DNA of 64,000 bases from Channallabes apus (lineage: Eukaryota > Chordata > Actinopteri > Siluriformes > Clariidae): assembly GCA_030522415.1 (NCBI GenBank), contig CM060104.1:14070229-14134228 (forward strand), read 5' to 3'. The notes beneath the pieces are model-generated. The model saw nothing but the letters and a program-made list of their open reading frames with translations, had not been told where the DNA came from and made no database searches. Positions 1 through 12,300 of the stretch are shown in pieces. Positions within the stretch are counted from its first letter, which is position 1, and the number at the start of each line of letters is the position of its first letter. The translations under genes were made by a program, and so were the position numbers.

Positions 1-491
1 CTGGTTTATGTGATAATTTCAATCAGTAACAATGACTGAGTCTTGAGCTTGAGCACTTAATAGCCCCAAATAATCATCTTGAAGAATGTACTGACTAGAT
101 TTAAATGTGACATTCCATATTTAATTGATGAATGAATTCATTAAATTTTAGAGGAGCCTGGGCTTCCCTTAGAGTCTAGGTTAAAACTAAACTACATCTT
201 ATCTAACACAACAAAATATTTTTTGAAGTTTTAAACTTTCCAATTAGTGAAGCACAACATGGCTAGTAGAAATGCATGCATTTCATCCAAGTGTTGATCA
301 TTGTGTTATGAAAAAGCAAAGTAAACAACAGCCTCTATGAAAGGTTTTTAAGAATTTCTTCAAAGAGCATTAGAGGAAATGTCTATTTAATTACTTAGGA
401 TCAATAACTATGATAACCAGCTAACCAGTGTCCATCCACCCTGTCATTTATTATTGTTTTTTTAAAGTATCTCTTATTATTTACGTACGTG
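1..491. other. pde1c intronic DNA, nothing recognised
   Basis: AT-rich sequence downstream of the alternative pde1c first exon on the minus strand. No coding exon, RNA gene or mobile element recognised. The next pde1c exon (reading RKYKK or LRSLVKQ) was looked for here and not seen. Confidence 0.5.
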
Positions 492-554
<63 letters not shown>

Positions 555-556
555 GT
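492..556. repeat. (TTA)n microsatellite
   Basis: About 20 uninterrupted TTA units with a short degenerate tail. The tyrosine run read across it on the plus strand is a by-product of the repeat and not a protein. Confidence 0.95.
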
Positions 557-675
557 TTATTTTTTTTCACAAATAGACCTCTGGTCATAAAACCACCCAG
601 ATACAAAGGCCGGAATATTACAGTGAAATATGGGAACACATTTGGATCAGTCTTGAGGCTGTCACGATGCAGAAA

Positions 676-697
676 CACGCGCACACACACATGCAAA

Positions 698-747
<50 letters not shown>

Positions 748-830
748 CACACACATACATACACACACACACACACACCAACACACACAGCACATGCACA
801 CACGCACAAACAAACAAATAAATAAATACA
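676..830. repeat. (CA)n microsatellite with AAAC/AAAT tail
   Basis: Imperfect CA repeat broken by single variant units, running into short AAAC and AAAT repeats near 805-830. Low-complexity reading frames on both strands come from it. Confidence 0.93.
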
Positions 831-1126
831 TTTTAAAAATCGCAATCCGTACACACACATACTGTAGAGTGAACATTGGTGAAGTGGGACAGTTATTCAC
901 ACACTTTTTCTGTCACTTCACAGAACACCTTTATAAATAGTTTAACATCTTTTTACAATGTTTAAAAGCCTTTGCAATGTTCAAATGCAAAAAAATGAAG
1001 AAATTACTGATGGATGTAGAGGTGAAGGTACACAGGATCAATATTAAGTGTTCCACTTTATCAATATTCAACATTCACGCACACACATACATTCATAAAA
1101 ACTGAATCACACAGACAGGATTTATA

Positions 1127-1127
1127 A

Positions 1128-1174
<47 letters not shown>

Positions 1175-1190
1175 ATAATAATAATAATAA
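1127..1190. repeat. (ACT)n followed by (AAT)n
   Basis: A run of ACT trinucleotides changes abruptly to AAT near 1173, making a compound trinucleotide microsatellite. Confidence 0.93.
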
Positions 1191-1869
1191 AGAAATATGA
1201 ATGAATAGAAAGAAAATGTGGTCCAGGGAGAATCACTGTCCACACAAATTAATGTAATCTATTGTCCTCATTAATTTTGGATAAATTTGTATTACAGTTT
1301 GTATAGTTTGTAATTCAGGAATGTGTGGACATGTAACTACTTAAGTATATCAGAGACCAACAGACTCTAGGCTTTACATGGATACATCTATCCTGGGTGA
1401 GGTCTCTGTCTACTGCACAAAGGTATAAATTACATTACACTGTGGGGAGATCAGCGGATTCCATGTATAGAGGTACCTAATCTATGCCACAATTAAATTC
1501 TGGTTAGTTGAGTTTTTCCTACACATATAAAAATGTTGATTGAATTCAGAGTAGCTCTAAGTTAACTTTGTTTAGCTCAACTTAGTACACTGTCTGTGTT
1601 TAAATGGAAGCAATGTGTGAGATTAACTGTAGCTCTCTAAAAGCATATACATACTTTAGAGAGAGTATGAGTGTGAAAATCCTTTCCCAGAACCCTTGAA
1701 AACGTTATGAAATAAAGAATCTGCTAAACCAAATGAAAGTGGCGAGTATGATTTAAAAAATAAAAAAAAGACTTCAATTAAAAACAAACACTACACAGAG
1801 CACACAGGTACATGCACACATATATAGATGTATATATAGTTAGATAGAAGGTGCAAAAGCTCTACTCAC

Positions 1870-1970
1870 AGTCCTCTCAATCTCAGCCAGATCTTCTCTA
1901 TCTGCTCCGGCTGTAGATACTTCAGAGAGTTGTTCTCGAAATCCTCAATCTCCTTGGTGGGTGATTCCAT
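1870..1970 (-). CDS. pde1c: Alternative first coding exon of pde1c (short-isoform N-terminus)
   Basis: PDE1C hydrolyses cAMP and cGMP in the cytosol and is activated by Ca2+/calmodulin. This exon encodes 33 codons plus two bases, starting MESPTKEIEDFENNSLKYLQ and ending in QIEKIWLRLRG plus a CT split codon. That closely matches the remembered vertebrate PDE1C short N-terminus. The IEKIWLRLRG stretch is the first half of the N-terminal calmodulin-binding helix. A strong donor (GTGAGT) follows at 1869-1864, giving phase 2, which fits the next known exon (RKYKK...). That exon lies beyond the left edge. An in-frame upstream ATG at 2000 would add ten residues (MSFCLVDIFD) before a TAA stop further upstream. 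I chose 1970 because it matches the family start. The exon stands alone, roughly 25 kb downstream of the nearest long-isoform exon, as expected for an alternative promoter. Confidence 0.92.
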
Positions 1971-2120
1971 GTCAAAAATGTCAACCAGGCAAAACGACAT
2001 GAACGTGGATTATCCGGTGGTCAGAACAGAGCCAGCAGCTGAAGTGTTGCTCCAAAGTCAGAGTGTGAGCGGGCTACAGCCCGGAGTCTGTCAGAGTGAC
2101 AGCTGGAGCCTGTCCCTCAT

Positions 2121-2152
<32 letters not shown>

Positions 2153-2340
2153 ATACTCCCTCTCTCTCTCTTGGGAGGCTACCCCTTCAGCAGACTACGC
2201 TGATAGGGTGTTTGTCACCAGCTCTGTGGTCAGGTGTGTAGTGAGCGAGAATAAGAGCTGTGACGGGCCATGCTTGCTCTAAAGAATACGATGCAGTGAA
2301 ACGAAGAGAAGACAAGAGACAAAAGGAGGGGGGAGGTGTA
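1971..2340 (-). promoter_or_regulatory. pde1c: Putative alternative pde1c promoter and 5' UTR
   Basis: This is the sequence just upstream, on the minus strand, of the alternative first coding exon. It is richer in GC than its surroundings and contains a long GA/CT tract (plus-strand 2120-2171). No clear TATA box or transcription start was seen. A promoter here is inferred because this exon has no splice acceptor just upstream of its ATG and encodes a known alternative N-terminus. Confidence 0.5.
2120..2171. repeat. (TC)n tract in the pde1c 5' UTR/promoter
   Basis: Nearly pure CT dinucleotide run, read as GA on the coding strand of pde1c, about 120-200 bp upstream of the possible ATGs. A similar tract lies upstream of the other first exon. 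Confidence 0.93.
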
Positions 2341-4250
2341 GACGGAGGGGATTAGAGCAATGCTGACGATACTTGCATCAAAGAGTTATCAGTGCATGCC
2401 TGTGCCACAGTCTGCCTTCTGCCAGAGCAGGGACACGATCAATGCACCCTGAGCACAGACCACACTGTGCTAGCAGGGACAGAGAGAGAGAGAGAGAGAG
2501 CCTTCACTATGCATAATCCTGAGCAAAAGAATGAAAGTGCGGTCAGTCAGTGACAGATGAGTGAGTATTGAAATGAGAACAAGAAAAAGCACAGCACTCT
2601 GACACACAAGATGTGTGAACAATGTGTGAAAACAAACCATGAGTGTGTTTAAATGCATGCGTGAACAGGAATCTGAACCTCAGAAGTCAATAACATCAAC
2701 TCGCACAATAGCTTGTTATTAATGATTAATATGTTCTCTCCTCAGGTGATTTATCACTTTGATAACATGATAAAACCCTCACCAAAATAAATCGTACAAT
2801 ACACATTTATTAAAATAAGCAGTCCAAAACAAGCATGGTTGAGTTGTATCCTTTCATGTTTAACTCAGAGGAGGAAAAAAGGCATGCTAAAATGACAAAC
2901 AAATCTTCCTGAGACATAGGCACAAACACCATGAAGGACTGTATGGACTTGAATGAGTGAGCCAATCATCTCTAAAAGGTGGCTGAGACAAGAAGAGCGC
3001 CATAATCAGAGCAAATAGAGCCCCTGACATATCAAAGTGATGACTCAAGGATTATTAGAAGAAATATAGAGACCCTCCATTAGTGCTGAGTGTTAGGCCC
3101 CATTTCTGAGGCATGCTTTGTTATGGCTTTCTTCTGTCAAGAAACTTCACATCTTTATCTTAATGGTGGAAATCAAAACACATTACGTTACACCCCCTGA
3201 TCCAGAATCCTCACAGAGAATTTGTACCGTTTTAGTCTACTAGGTCGCCAGATTCAAGAGTGTTTACCTCTGTGGCTCTGGAGTGCAGCACTCCTCGCAG
3301 CAACCTGTCTGACTCAGTGACTCCACGGAACAAGTGGAAGACACTGAGATCATATGCTTAAAGGGATACCCCAGGATTTTTTTCCAACTTAATCTCCATC
3401 TCCTGGATTTATTGTGTATTTGCATTCACGAAGAACGAGAATGTTTGAGAAGCAAATTTGTTTACTTTTGTCATTTAATGATAATGGAAGCTTTAGCGCA
3501 ATAACCTCGACAGGCAATAAACATTTACATACACTTTGGATTTTTTTTGTCACTTTTAATAATTCAGTTGGTTATTGTAAATTAAGCTCTATACTGTATT
3601 TGTATATTGTGTCTTTTTAGAGATTTAACTTTATCCGAAAGGAATAATCTGGGAATATATGTTATCAGTGTAGCTCAATGGAAACATGGAAGTGCCTTCC
3701 TTTACTTAAAGAGCATGAGTATCACAAAGCCTTAGGGTAGGTCTAAGAAACCAGAATTGTTTTTTACTTTTGTTTCACTACTATTTATACTGTGTAAGCA
3801 TTGTGCAGTATATAACTGACAGAGTTCAACAGTAAAAGTAATGTAATGATCAGAATTCACCACTCATAAACTGGGTAGGAAAATTCTTGTCTGAATGCAT
3901 GCAAGGCTACGCACATGCATTTTTTTTTATATATCGCATGCTATGTTATGTACCTATAACCTATGTTTTTTTCTGGCTAAATTAGACAAGAAAATGATAG
4001 AGTTAGAATCTTGTAATGGAACAGGACAACTGCTTTACTTGTAATCGTTTTTTAATACATTTGCTATAAAAAATTAAATGTATCAATTGCTTGTGTCTTG
4101 CTTGTGTGCATGCACAGACACATCAAAGCAGAACTTGTGACAGAATTGTTTGTGAATGCATGCATACAATCATTTGAAAATTACAGAAAACTTCCAGCAC
4201 AATACGGTAACGAGACTTTTAGCCGCAGCTTTGCCAAAGATTTGAATGTT
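2341..4250. other. Intergenic or upstream intronic DNA; short (GA)n at 2480-2500
   Basis: Apart from a 20-bp GA repeat near 2481-2500, no gene or mobile element is recognised. In long-isoform transcripts this is intron sequence of pde1c. Confidence 0.5.

Positions 4251-4251
<1 letters not shown>

Positions 4252-4334
<83 letters not shown>
4252..4334. repeat. (GATA)n microsatellite
   Basis: About 21 uninterrupted GATA units. Long GATA tracts are common in fish genomes and mutate quickly in length. Confidence 0.96.
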
Positions 4335-7300
4335 ATACGTAATTAATTCCATTGGGAAATGTAAAATGTAGAATGTTACAAACATTTTAAAGATGGCCGT
4401 ACACGCTCATCTCTAAGTATTTTAGAGATTTAGGAGATTATGTTCTTGCAAAAAGCTATAAAATCTAAAATCTCTAATGTCTCAGTCTGGACTCATTTAT
4501 TATTTTTTTATATACAGTACTCTTTTCCCCCCACATTGTTGTCCTATACGACAGTAATCCATACTCCGAGCTCCGGCTCTATCATCAGAATCAAGCCCTA
4601 TAAAGGGTCACAGTCAGCTTTGTCAGCCTGGTTAAAAGCTGGTGTTAATAAATGTACAGTAGCCATCAGGTTTTCATTAAGTAATTTTTTTCACTTTGGT
4701 TGTATCATATAAAAACCCTCAAAATGTTTTCTTTTCAAATGCCCTCTTTGTGTTTTATTTAAAAATTAAGACAAACATTTACTAACATTTTTCTGGTTTA
4801 TTGTGAATTCTTAAATTTGTGAATATGAATTTTGATCACAGTCCACTTAATAAAAATAAAATTCTAAAACCCATGGTGATTTGTGGTACTCTCAAGGTTT
4901 CAAACACTAAATGCTAAACTATATGCACTCACACTAACCTGCTTTTTATTAATTTAAGACAAACTTGACATTCCACTTTTTCTCATCGGAAAGATGTATT
5001 TCTCCACAGACTATTTTACTACATCGACCAGAAAACAAGTACACTTTTCTCTCACCATCCAAGTTAAAACCCAGACTCTGATTACACTAGAGAACTGCAA
5101 AACCAGCACTAAAAGTCACATGTAATCAAAAAATACCCACTTCCTGTCTGCAAACACACGGTCTTTCTTTCTTTATTTCTGGATGACTCAGCCTGTCCCT
5201 TATCAATTAGCAGATGTAAAGTGGGGGATACAACCATGATCCATGGACAAATGGAGCACTTCTATTTCACAGGAACTTACTACCCTTCTATCACTTTATA
5301 ATGCTGTCTATCTCTCTTTCCTTATTTCCAAGTCTCTCTGTTCCGTTCCATCTTTCTCCACTATAGTGAGCTAGGCATGAGAGTTCATCATGATGGTGAT
5401 GGAATGTTTTGAGACGACGGCAGAGCACCTTTTGGAAAATATCAGTATGACAATCATTTCTAACTGTGGAATGGAAAACATGTGCAACTCTACTAATGTC
5501 ATTTCCTCCTCCTCAGTCAGGAGATTACCATTAACCCTGTCATCTCTGATGTACGTGAGTGTTTGTGTGTAACTGCATGCTTGCCGTTTCTACAGTCCTT
5601 GTGGCTTATCTAAGAAGTAAAAAGGGTGACTGAGGCAAATCAATTGAAATGAGATTCAGATTGAGGGCTTGAGCAGTGAGCAATTCAATTACAGTAATGA
5701 CAGGAGAGCAGTTTTCCAACACACACTTGTAAAATGTACTGTATATAGGGAGTGGAACCCCTCGGCTTACAAGACTGTGGCTGTCATCCAGGGTTGGTTG
5801 TAACACTTTTTTTTTTGATAGTATTAGGCAACAAAGGGACTGACTGTTAAGACATTAACATGTTGGTGCACCTGAGGATGCCTAGGCTTATACAACTTAA
5901 GGACAAAAAGCAACTTGTTGCACACAACACAATTTTTCTCTGGCAAACAAGCCTCTATATAAAAGATTTTAATTTAAAAACAAATACATATCCTTCCTTT
6001 ACATGCTTTGAACGTCCACATTTTGGTTAATCCATGAAACTGAGTTGCTGAGTTTCACATCAAAGTCAATAAGTCGAAAAGTTAATTTCTGTCAAATCTT
6101 CAATTAAGCAAAACCGCCACCTCGGCAAAACACTGGCTGCTGTGGGGGGAACTAAATGCATTCAATGGATTTTTTTGACAATTTAGGGCCAAGTAAAAGG
6201 CCATTTACACTCTATTACTGCCATTCCAGTTATCCCAGCATTTGTAATCCAGGGAGGCTGAGCATTTGAAAGCATACTGTGGTTTATTTCACATTATTTT
6301 TCATGAATTCATGATGGTTTTCAACATGCATTATGGGAAATAAAAAGGTTTGTCAGCTGTGACATGACAACTTGACAAACAGAAAAGCAGTGTTTAAAAT
6401 GGATCAGTGTGTATTGGATTTAAAATCTTTTTTTTCTCTGTACATATATACTTCTTTCTGCATCAGGCAATAAAAGCATACAAAAAAAGCTGCCTTTTTT
6501 CTGCCTACTGCTCCCAACACACTGTTTCAATGTTCCCTTTGGAGAACTAAAGGGACACAAGTGAAACCAATCCTACTATCACACTACAGTAAAAATAGAA
6601 CTCAGGAACAAATGCTCTTTGTGAAATATGCATTCTTGTGAGTAATATCTACTGTAGTATGTTACTGAGCCTCGGGCCTAAGGTTGCGATTTTGTTGCCG
6701 TTTCTTAACTTTGTCTAGCCCAGTCAGTGCCTATTGTTGATTAACTGACCTTTTGCTTCTTCTCTTGGATTCTGACTTTGAGTTTGTTTTGGTTGCCTGT
6801 TAAGTGTTTTTTTTAACACCATTGACCTTCACTTGTGTCCTCTCTACCTCATTCCTCTGAAAGGATTATACAATTGATACAAATTTTCCTACAAATCTTT
6901 TTGTTGCAAATGATACCACCAGACCAAAGTTTACAGTCAATACTGCAAGTTTACTATATAAAGATTACGGTAAATAAATTCCAAACTTGTTTCATAATAC
7001 ATTGAACCGTTGAGACTCCAATGACCTGCAGTATATTATGAAAACCTTTGATGAAATCTTTGGCACAAAACTCTATATGATAAAACACATTTCTCATTAT
7101 CTAGAGAAAAGTACAATGGCTCTGACATGCAAAACTCAAATGATATTTTCTAAAATGCAATGATATTAGCTTAAACACATAACATTTAATAAAACACACA
7201 CACACACACACACACACAAAATCACAAAACGCAATCAAGTTTCAACATTACAAGAGAGGTCGGGACCCCGTTCTTGTTTCTGATTGGACAGAACCCAAGA

Positions 7301-7670
7301 CAGTAATAATGTAATTATGTAGTAATAAACCTTTGTGACTGAGTGGCTTATTGTGAGAAATATTGGTAGCGTTCTTCCTTCCAACATCTATTTATTCCAT
7401 GAAAACCACAGCAACCTTTCTTTTTGAAGGAACTCTGATTTAAGTTAATTACATTGAGAATCTGGTTCTTCTAATGCCACATGTGAAAGAGTAGCTGTCT
7501 CATCTCCTAAGTTGTATTGGTTTCAAGCATGTTTTTAGAGTTTGAATGCTCGTGTTAATGTTATGGGGTGTTGACAGCATGTCTCAAATTAAAATCCTTC
7601 ATTGAAATATCCTGTAGTTTGTTCAATATCTTCAACAGTTTCAAACTAGGTACCCTACCTTTTCCATAGT
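4335..7670. other. pde1c intron, no recognised gene; short (CA)n at 7194-7219
   Basis: AT-rich unique-looking DNA. Only short CA (7194-7219) and homopolymer runs stand out. The small reading frames lack codon bias, splice context or family resemblance. Confidence 0.5.
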
Positions 7671-7810
7671 TTTGAAATGTGGTTGTGTTTTGTGAAATGT
7701 GGTTGTGTTTTGTGAAATGTCTGTGCATTTTGTGAAATGTGGTTATGTGTCAGGAAACGTGGTTCTGTTTCAGGAAATGTTTTTGTGTTTTGTGAAAAGT
7801 GGTGTGTTTC
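7671..7810. repeat. 20-bp minisatellite, about seven units
   Basis: The unit GGTTGTGTTTTGTGAAATGT repeats head to tail with increasing divergence to the right (variants with CAGGAAACGT and GTGAAAAGT). The minus strand reads a repetitive His/Thr/Gln-rich frame that is only the repeat. Confidence 0.88.
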
Positions 7811-8706
7811 GTACTTCAGGGCCAATGCTGAAAGGACATACAGCAATTTACTAAATAAAATAACTAAACCCAACAGCCTTACAAATAAGACATAAACACA
7901 ATTATTGCAATGGCAAGTTATTAATTAAATTTTAAATTAAATGAAATAGACTGAAAGCAAAGAATCAGTTAAAGAACTGGATGTTAAAGAACATGTGGCC
8001 TTATTTCTTTTGACCAGTGGTGTTCTGGTGGCTTTCTCTGTAGTCCTCTGGGAACATAGTCGCAATGTTGACATACCTCACTGCACACGCGCACACACAC
8101 ACGCACACACACACACACACAGAGCATCTGTACAAGCACTTCCTCTGGGAGGATGCCAGACACTGACCAGTCCAATAGTCTTATCAATTCAGCATACAGA
8201 AGCAATTTTAGTTGAATGGTGCCTGGATATCTCCACATCTATGTATAGCCCTGTGCTCTTTAAAAAGGATGACTAATGCACATACAAAGAAATAAAGAGG
8301 GTGGGGAGAAAAGAAATACAGCATCTGTGCATTATTAATAAACAGCAATGGCATACTTAATCTACCAGTCTCTGGTCTGCCTAATCAGAAATCTATGCTG
8401 CAGCCAAACATTCTCTCTTCATTAAAAATAATTTATATTGCTCACTGACTGCAACCAAAACACAACTATTATGAAGGGAAATTTGAATCAGTTATGCTAT
8501 CAGTGCAAGCAAATAGCAACACCATAACATAACACAACATTTATCAAAATCAAACCATGAAATAAACAATCACAATAACTGAATAAGTACTTTGCTATTT
8601 GCTACTGGAGTATGGCTTTTCCATGCATTAAAAAAGATAACTAACATCTCTGTCTGCCCAATGTACTGTACAGCATTAGAATTACTATGCGATTATTTCA
8701 TGACTT
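7811..8706. other. pde1c intron with (CA)n at 8083-8120
   Basis: No recognised gene. A CA microsatellite with some CG-containing units sits near 8083-8120. Confidence 0.5.
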
Positions 8707-10631
8707 GGGCCCGGTTTCTCGATAACGCACACTATTCGCGCGCTAAGAAGACTCTTAAGATATATCTTACGTTAAGTGATAACTTTTCTAAGTGTATTTC
8801 TCGAACTGTCTCTTAGGAGTCTTCTTAAGTCGCTGCCTCTTACGTCCGACGTTACGCGGCGCTGTCTACAGTGAAGGTCCTGAATTAGCGGACATCGGTG
8901 GCTCTGGAATCGATTTTTTACTCCTTTTGCATGACAGCATTAAGAAAGACGGCACTTTCTATACAAATTAAACATTGCACTAAATTCTTTTAATAGCGTT
9001 TATTTCGACATGTGTTAACTTAACAATAACATGTCATAATAGACAAATATATAAATTAATATTAATTAATATAATAATATAATATATAATATTTTCATAT
9101 AACATGTGGCCGTGAAACGAACGGGGTTTTACAATCATAGTTGATGGACAAACAGCTGATACACTCTTCACCAGCTTCAGAAACAATGTGAAGTGTCAGT
9201 TGTTGGGGTTGTATAGCGCACTTATGGAATGAATACGATGAGATGACAGAGTGGAGGTTTAATACCCCTATCTCACCTACACAGGGCCGTAAGTGCGGTT
9301 CATTATGATTCGGCGCGAGTTTTGGTGCTGTTATTACGTTTCCATTTTACCACGCAAAAAAAATAAACATGTGGAAGCTCGCGGACCTGGCAGATCTTCG
9401 CGGACCGTCGGGCGCCGGTCACTCGAGGCAAATCACGGTGCCTAATCCCCCTCTCTCACCTGTGTGGTGCCTAATACCCCTCTCTCACCTGTGTGGCCTG
9501 ACTCATCTCCGTGAGCTGCCGCGATTGCCCACGACGTTCCTTTAACGTTCCGCGACGTTCTGCAAAGTCTGCAAGCTTCCGCGAGGACCAGCAAAAAATT
9601 AAACGTTGAATTTTTCACGCGGAAAGATGAAAACGTAATCACAGCGCAAAAACTCGGGGTGAATCATGATCAAGCCTACGGCCACAGCGCGAGCCCGCGC
9701 AGGTGAGATAGGGGTATAACACACCGCATCTCACACCGAGTCACACCGCATGAGTGAATACTGTAGGGGTATTAAACATTACAATCACCCAGAAAAATTA
9801 ATGGATGCGGGGTTTGAAACTCCCAAGGTTATTTTCTCATTTAACTAAATCAAATTTCATAAAAATAAAACGTGTCAAAAGAAAAACCCATAAAGTCATG
9901 GATAATGGCTAATGAGCAATGAAACATATTTTAAACAAAAAGCAGCGAGCAGCTGGACATCGGGACGGGGAGTGTACAGTACAGTAAGTACAGTATGATG
10001 CGTTGGTCTGGCACGCGCAGGTCTGAGCAGCTCAAGAAGCTCCATAATCTGTTGCCTTGAAAGGCAAAACGTTTATTTTATATATTTTTTAATAACGGCC
10101 ACGGGGAAAATATGAAAAGGGCTGAAGTTTTGTCTAAAGGAAACATGTACATGACCCACACGGCTCCACGGACCGCGCCGTCTTTAACACAACACCACGC
10201 TGTATCGCTGCCTAATTGTTCACCACCTGTTTAATATTAATTGTGATTGGCAATTTTAATGCGTTAGTCACATTATGAAATAGGCTAATTAAAAGTCACT
10301 CTATTAGTTCTGATATCAAATAAAATAATATTCTTAAACAGGTCTACAGTATATTCCATCATTAATACGACTTTGATAACGTGCCATAATGTGTTTGCAT
10401 ACACCGCTGGTTTATAAAGACTGCTGCTCAGTGGCGGCGACTAGCGTCTTGAGCTGAAACTACGCTAAGTATGAGTTAAGGTTGGTCCAGACCAACCTTA
10501 CGAACGTCTGACTTAGCTAAGAGATACTTAGCGTAAGAACGTTTCGAGAAATGCGCCATAAAGTTAAGAGAGAGGTTAAGGTACTACTTAAGAACTACTT
10601 AGAGATAAGAAGCTTTCGAGAAACCGGGCCC
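8707..10631. mobile_element. 1.9-kb non-autonomous DNA transposon with GGGCCCGG termini
   Basis: The ends are inverted copies of GGGCCCGGTTTCTCGA (8707-8722 and the reverse complement ending at 10631). Inside are more diverged inverted arms rich in CTTAAG/CTAAG motifs and a palindrome, GGTTGGTCCAGACCAACC, near 10480-10498. No transposase frame is visible, so movement would depend on a related autonomous element. A target duplication is not clear (TT/TG or TGG on either side), so the superfamily is not assigned. A second TIR element is nested inside. Confidence 0.75.
9263..9716. mobile_element. 454-bp nested TIR element flanked by TAA
   Basis: The ends are inverted copies of TACCCCTATCTCACCT, and TAA sits on both sides (9260-9262 and 9717-9719), as in PIF/Harbinger-type insertions. 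Behind the termini the arms continue as a diverged inverted repeat (ATGATTC...ATTACGTTT against its complement near 9625-9668). The centre holds two 29-bp tandem copies (9437-9465 and 9466-9494) that themselves resemble the terminus. No coding capacity. A wider inverted pair, GTTTAATACCCCT near 9257 and its complement near 9767-9779, suggests a still larger palindromic unit. Confidence 0.65.
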
Positions 10632-11690
10632 TGGTCTGTTTCATTAGTAGCATTTTAAATACTGATAAAACCTGGTGTGCTTATCCTAACCCATGCAACC
10701 CTGACGGAATGATAGAATCCAAAGGAGTAAAAAAAAAAAGTTTAAAAAATAATAATAAAAAATTCAACTGGACAAGCTAATTACGATCAGGCAAGCTCAT
10801 GTATTATTGAATTTTTAATCTTACCCAAATGGCAGCAGCCAGTTCAGAGCTGTATGGTTTGGATGCGTAAAAAGAGCTGGGGCATATTGAGTGTCAAAAT
10901 TCTTGAATCCCACAACGAATTGTCTCTTTTGCGTGTAGGTCAGGGGAACTGAATACTCTCTGGGGTCCCCTTTACAAAACAATTAGAAGATGAACAAAGC
11001 CTTCGAAAAGAAAGGCTGATGATATCTCTAACAAGTGATTAATGGACCTCATTTCACTGTGTGCGTTTCAGTGGTTTGAATTTTCACGGATGACTGACAT
11101 CCCTGTTGACAGATTTAGCAGAGCATAGCCAAGCTCATTTAGGATAACTGGAGATAAATAAGGCTATATTAAATACTTTTAGAAGCAAACCAAGATCATT
11201 TATTAAAGATCTGGCACTGAAATAAATATGCTTTACTCCAGTATTCTCTAATATGTTTTTTCAATAAATTATTGAAGCCATTACAGTTTTGACACCTCTT
11301 TCACTCCATTGGAAGTGTGTGAGATAAGGCAGTTGTCATGTCATGTTGTATGTGTGCTAATCATCATACTAGACCCAGCAAAACAAAAACAATGCACATA
11401 TTAAGGGTGGCTGGTATAATGTCCTGGCCAGGCATAATTGTTTGTTCAGTAACAAAAAGGCATCAGTATAAGGTTTTAGGTTTTTTTTTTTTTTTGCTCC
11501 CATATGAGATCATTTGCTGTTAATATATATCTTAAGGGAAATTATTAAATTCAAATTATTCATATTTGTGAAATCAAAAGTAACAGAATGGTATAAAGAA
11601 ACGATGTTGAAAAAGTATGGTCAAACCAAAATTTTTCTTAGCCACAATAAAACATTTATTACAAAATGTATAAATAAAGCCATGCGTCCA
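10632..11690. other. pde1c intron, nothing recognised
   Basis: AT-rich DNA with homopolymer A and T runs (10728-10738, 11480-11493). No gene or element recognised. Confidence 0.45.
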
Positions 11691-12300
11691 TGAATGATGA
11701 GCCTAACCCAGGTGGCTCGGAGCCCACTACAATCACTCTTGTGAACATTCAGTGGAATTCCTGATTCTTGAAAAAGCGATGGTCAATTTGTGTAAGAGAT
11801 ATGGTTCGGTTCCCGGGTGATGCTGTAACCTCTCGCACTCGGAGGTCTAGAGCGAGCTGATTGGCCGAGCTCTCTCAGAGGGGTGGGATGAGAGGTACTC
11901 ATGCTCCCACATTAATCTGTCAGTGAGAACTGTACACACAATCATTCATGATCAATGATTCTGATCTCACTCCAAATCATTTCCACATGTTTCAGCCATT
12001 AAAGGAGCTCCTGTCCGGTTACTGGGTGATGCTGTATTGGCCAAGCTCTCTCAAAGGGGCGGGATGAGAGGTACTCATGCTCCCACATTAATCATGGCTC
12101 TATAGCCAATCAGGGGCGTCTGTGAGCTTGCGGAAGGAGCGGTGTGTTACACCGCCCCCAACGGTGTGTGAGCGAGCAGTTCAAAAAGATGCGGTCGGCT
12201 GGCATCACTTGGTTCGGAGGAAACACTTCGGCCCTCCTGACTGAGTGGTAGTAGTAGCCTTAATGTGGGAGCCCCCCAGACTTTTGTCTACCATTTTCTG
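11690..12300. repeat. Dispersed repeat with a 56-bp direct duplication
   Basis: A locally GC-rich block in AT-rich intron. A 56-bp unit beginning TTGGCC(G/A)AGCTCTCTCA occurs at 11861-11916 and 12037-12092. Both copies are preceded by GGGTGATGCTGTA, the first with a 32-bp insert. The right part (TTCGGCCCTCCTGACTGAG and following) looks like a dispersed fish repeat, but I cannot name the family. Confidence 0.5.

Noticed and set aside
428..940. 170-residue frame rich in Tyr, Thr and His
   Set aside because: It is the translation of TTA and CA microsatellites and starts at GTG; no real protein signal.
1..1869. Next common exon of pde1c
   Set aside because: Looked for the RKYKK and LRSLVKQ coding words on the minus strand and found none, so it lies outside the window.
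8995..9100. AT-rich origin or centromere-like block
   Set aside because: Short AT-rich filler inside a transposon; no repeat array.
9437..9494. CRISPR-like array
   Set aside because: Only two adjacent copies without spacers, in a vertebrate TIR element.
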